From positions 1,984,001 through 2,048,000 of the forward strand of contig OZ220483.1 of the NCBI GenBank assembly GCA_965115915.1: a stretch of DNA of 64,000 nt. Reading direction: 5' to 3'. Under the pieces are notes generated by a model, which worked only from the letters and a program-made list of their open reading frames with translations, ran no database searches and was not told the origin of the DNA. Source of the DNA: G965115915 sp965115915. GTDB taxonomy: Bacteria > Pseudomonadota > Gammaproteobacteria > Eutrophobiales > Eutrophobiaceae. This document shows, piece after piece, positions 63,247 through 64,000 of this stretch. A program made the position numbers and the translations under genes. Numbering within the stretch: position 1 is the stretch's first letter; every line of letters starts with the position of its first letter.

Positions 63247-63356
63247 CCACCAGCCGAACGGTCGGCGGCGAGATCGAGATACGGTTCTTGTGCCGTGTGT
63301 AAAAAGACCTTATTATGGCTCGCCCCGCACCAACTCTTAACTGCGAGACAGTAACA

Positions 63357-64000
63357 ATGGCTATCTTCTCCATCGATGTAACAGCCTTACGGGACTATCA
63401 TTACGAAAAAGTTAATAATTCCCATAGGGGCGCCTCCGTGACTGGCGCATGCCTCCGGCGTGTGGCGACCGGCGCGGTTCTGGCCGTCTTGACGACGCTT
63501 CTAGCAGCCCCGCCACCCACCATGGCACAGACCTGCACGTCCACGCCGAGTGTGACAGGCACCCCAGCGGACACCCCATCCACCTGGGTCTTCAGCGACA
63601 CCTACACCTCCGGCATCGACTGCGAAGACCTCACGGGTGGGCTGACGCTGACCGTCGAGGCCGACGCGAAGCTCGGCACGGCAGACACACCCATCTCCAC
63701 CCACGCCATCAATCTCGATTCCCTGACCGACGGCGACAACGACATAACGATCATCAACAGCGGGACGATCCACACGACCAGACGCGCCATCAGGATCCTG
63801 CACGACGGTGCCGGCGCGATGAAGGTGGAACACAAGGCCGGCAAACTCGTCGGCACCGGGCTGAACAGTATCGGCATCAGCGCCAATCACAGGGGCAAGG
63901 AGAACACGGCGACCGACGGCATCCACATCGTCTCGAACGCCGACATCGAGCTTTCGGACACCGATTCCACTTCTCGTCTAGCCATCTTTGTCACTACTTT
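63357..64000 (+). CDS. Autotransporter-like surface protein, N-terminal part (cut by window edge)
   Basis: The frame is open from ATG 63357 to the last base, 214 codons. The N terminus is long and basic before the hydrophobic core (RRVATGAVLAVLTTLLAAPPPTMAQT), an extended signal sequence of about 59 residues of the sort seen in autotransporters. The following part has beta-helix-like content with recurring ITIINSGTIHTT and VEHKAGKLVGTGLNSIGISA segments. Three Cys lie early in the mature part. The barrel, if present, is beyond the window. It is divergent from nirK. Confidence 0.72.
   Translation, partial: MAIFSIDVTALRDYHYEKVNNSHRGASVTGACLRRVATGAVLAVLTTLLAAPPPTMAQTCTSTPSVTGTPADTPSTWVFSDTYTSGIDCEDLTGGLTLTVEADAKLGTADTPISTHAINLDSLTDGDNDITIINSGTIHTTRRAIRILHDGAGAMKVEHKAGKLVGTGLNSIGISANHRGKENTATDGIHIVSNADIELSDTDSTSRLAIFVTT

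Overview
The window is GC-rich chromosomal DNA, coding on both strands, of a gammaproteobacterium. The gene content and order (rodA-mrdA-mreDCB, rpoZ-spoT-ridA-recG, ubiC-ubiA, birA-coaX-SPOR protein-tRNA-Thr, hisA-F-I-E, tatABC, glcDEF, glcB, yhdP) are those of Gammaproteobacteria. I cannot name the genus. Giant adhesins, a second autotransporter and many duplicated scraps suggest a host- or surface-associated, recombination-active genome; that is inference.

Layout. 1-5472 (-): N-terminal part of a giant inverse-autotransporter (intimin/invasin-type) adhesin that runs off the left edge. 5809-11201 (-): the rod-shape operon mreB, mreC, mreD, mrdA (PBP2), rodA. 11351-11638 (+): gatC, divergent from mreB and without gatA or gatB. 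11837-25618 (+): a complete 4,593-residue paralogue of the first adhesin, including a 1,680-bp unit duplicated in tandem. The two adhesins are inverted copies flanking the rod operon. 25619-29706: hairpins, a scrap of a third adhesin 3' end, an FHA protein, a rhodanese-type sulfurtransferase and a secreted or membrane vWA-FHA protein. 29795-32417: birA, coaX, a SPOR-like protein and a tRNA-Thr whose 5' end overlaps the SPOR gene's stop. 32473-34519 (-): ubiC and a ubiA with a long N-terminal array of 14/15-residue repeats. 34524-39746 (-): rpoZ, spoT, ridA, recG. 39850-43746 (-): yhdP. 44208-48074 (+): glcDEF glycolate oxidase. 48170-49435 (+): tatABC, convergent with hisAFIE (-, 49575-51812). 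51987-52398: thirteen 30/31-bp tandem repeats running into the end of a Fic gene. 53906-56077 (+): glcB malate synthase G, which together with glcDEF would carry glycolate to glyoxylate to malate. 56078-57600: mosaic of duplicated glcB and ATPase gene ends around a small NTF2-like secreted protein. 57458-60323 (-): OLD-like ATPase/Toprim protein and a beta-class DNA methyltransferase, a plausible defence pair. 60505-63077 (-): glutamine amidotransferase-like protein, thioredoxin-like protein and copper nitrite reductase NirK. 63357-64000 (+): start of another autotransporter-like surface protein, cut by the right edge.

Most unusual: the inverted giant adhesins around an essential operon; the UbiA repeat extension; mreC and glcD reading frames whose only well-placed Shine-Dalgarno sequences precede ATC and ATT codons; the short tRNA-Thr overlapping a coding sequence; the 30/31-bp array that supplies the Fic stop codon; and the glcB/ATPase junction duplication.
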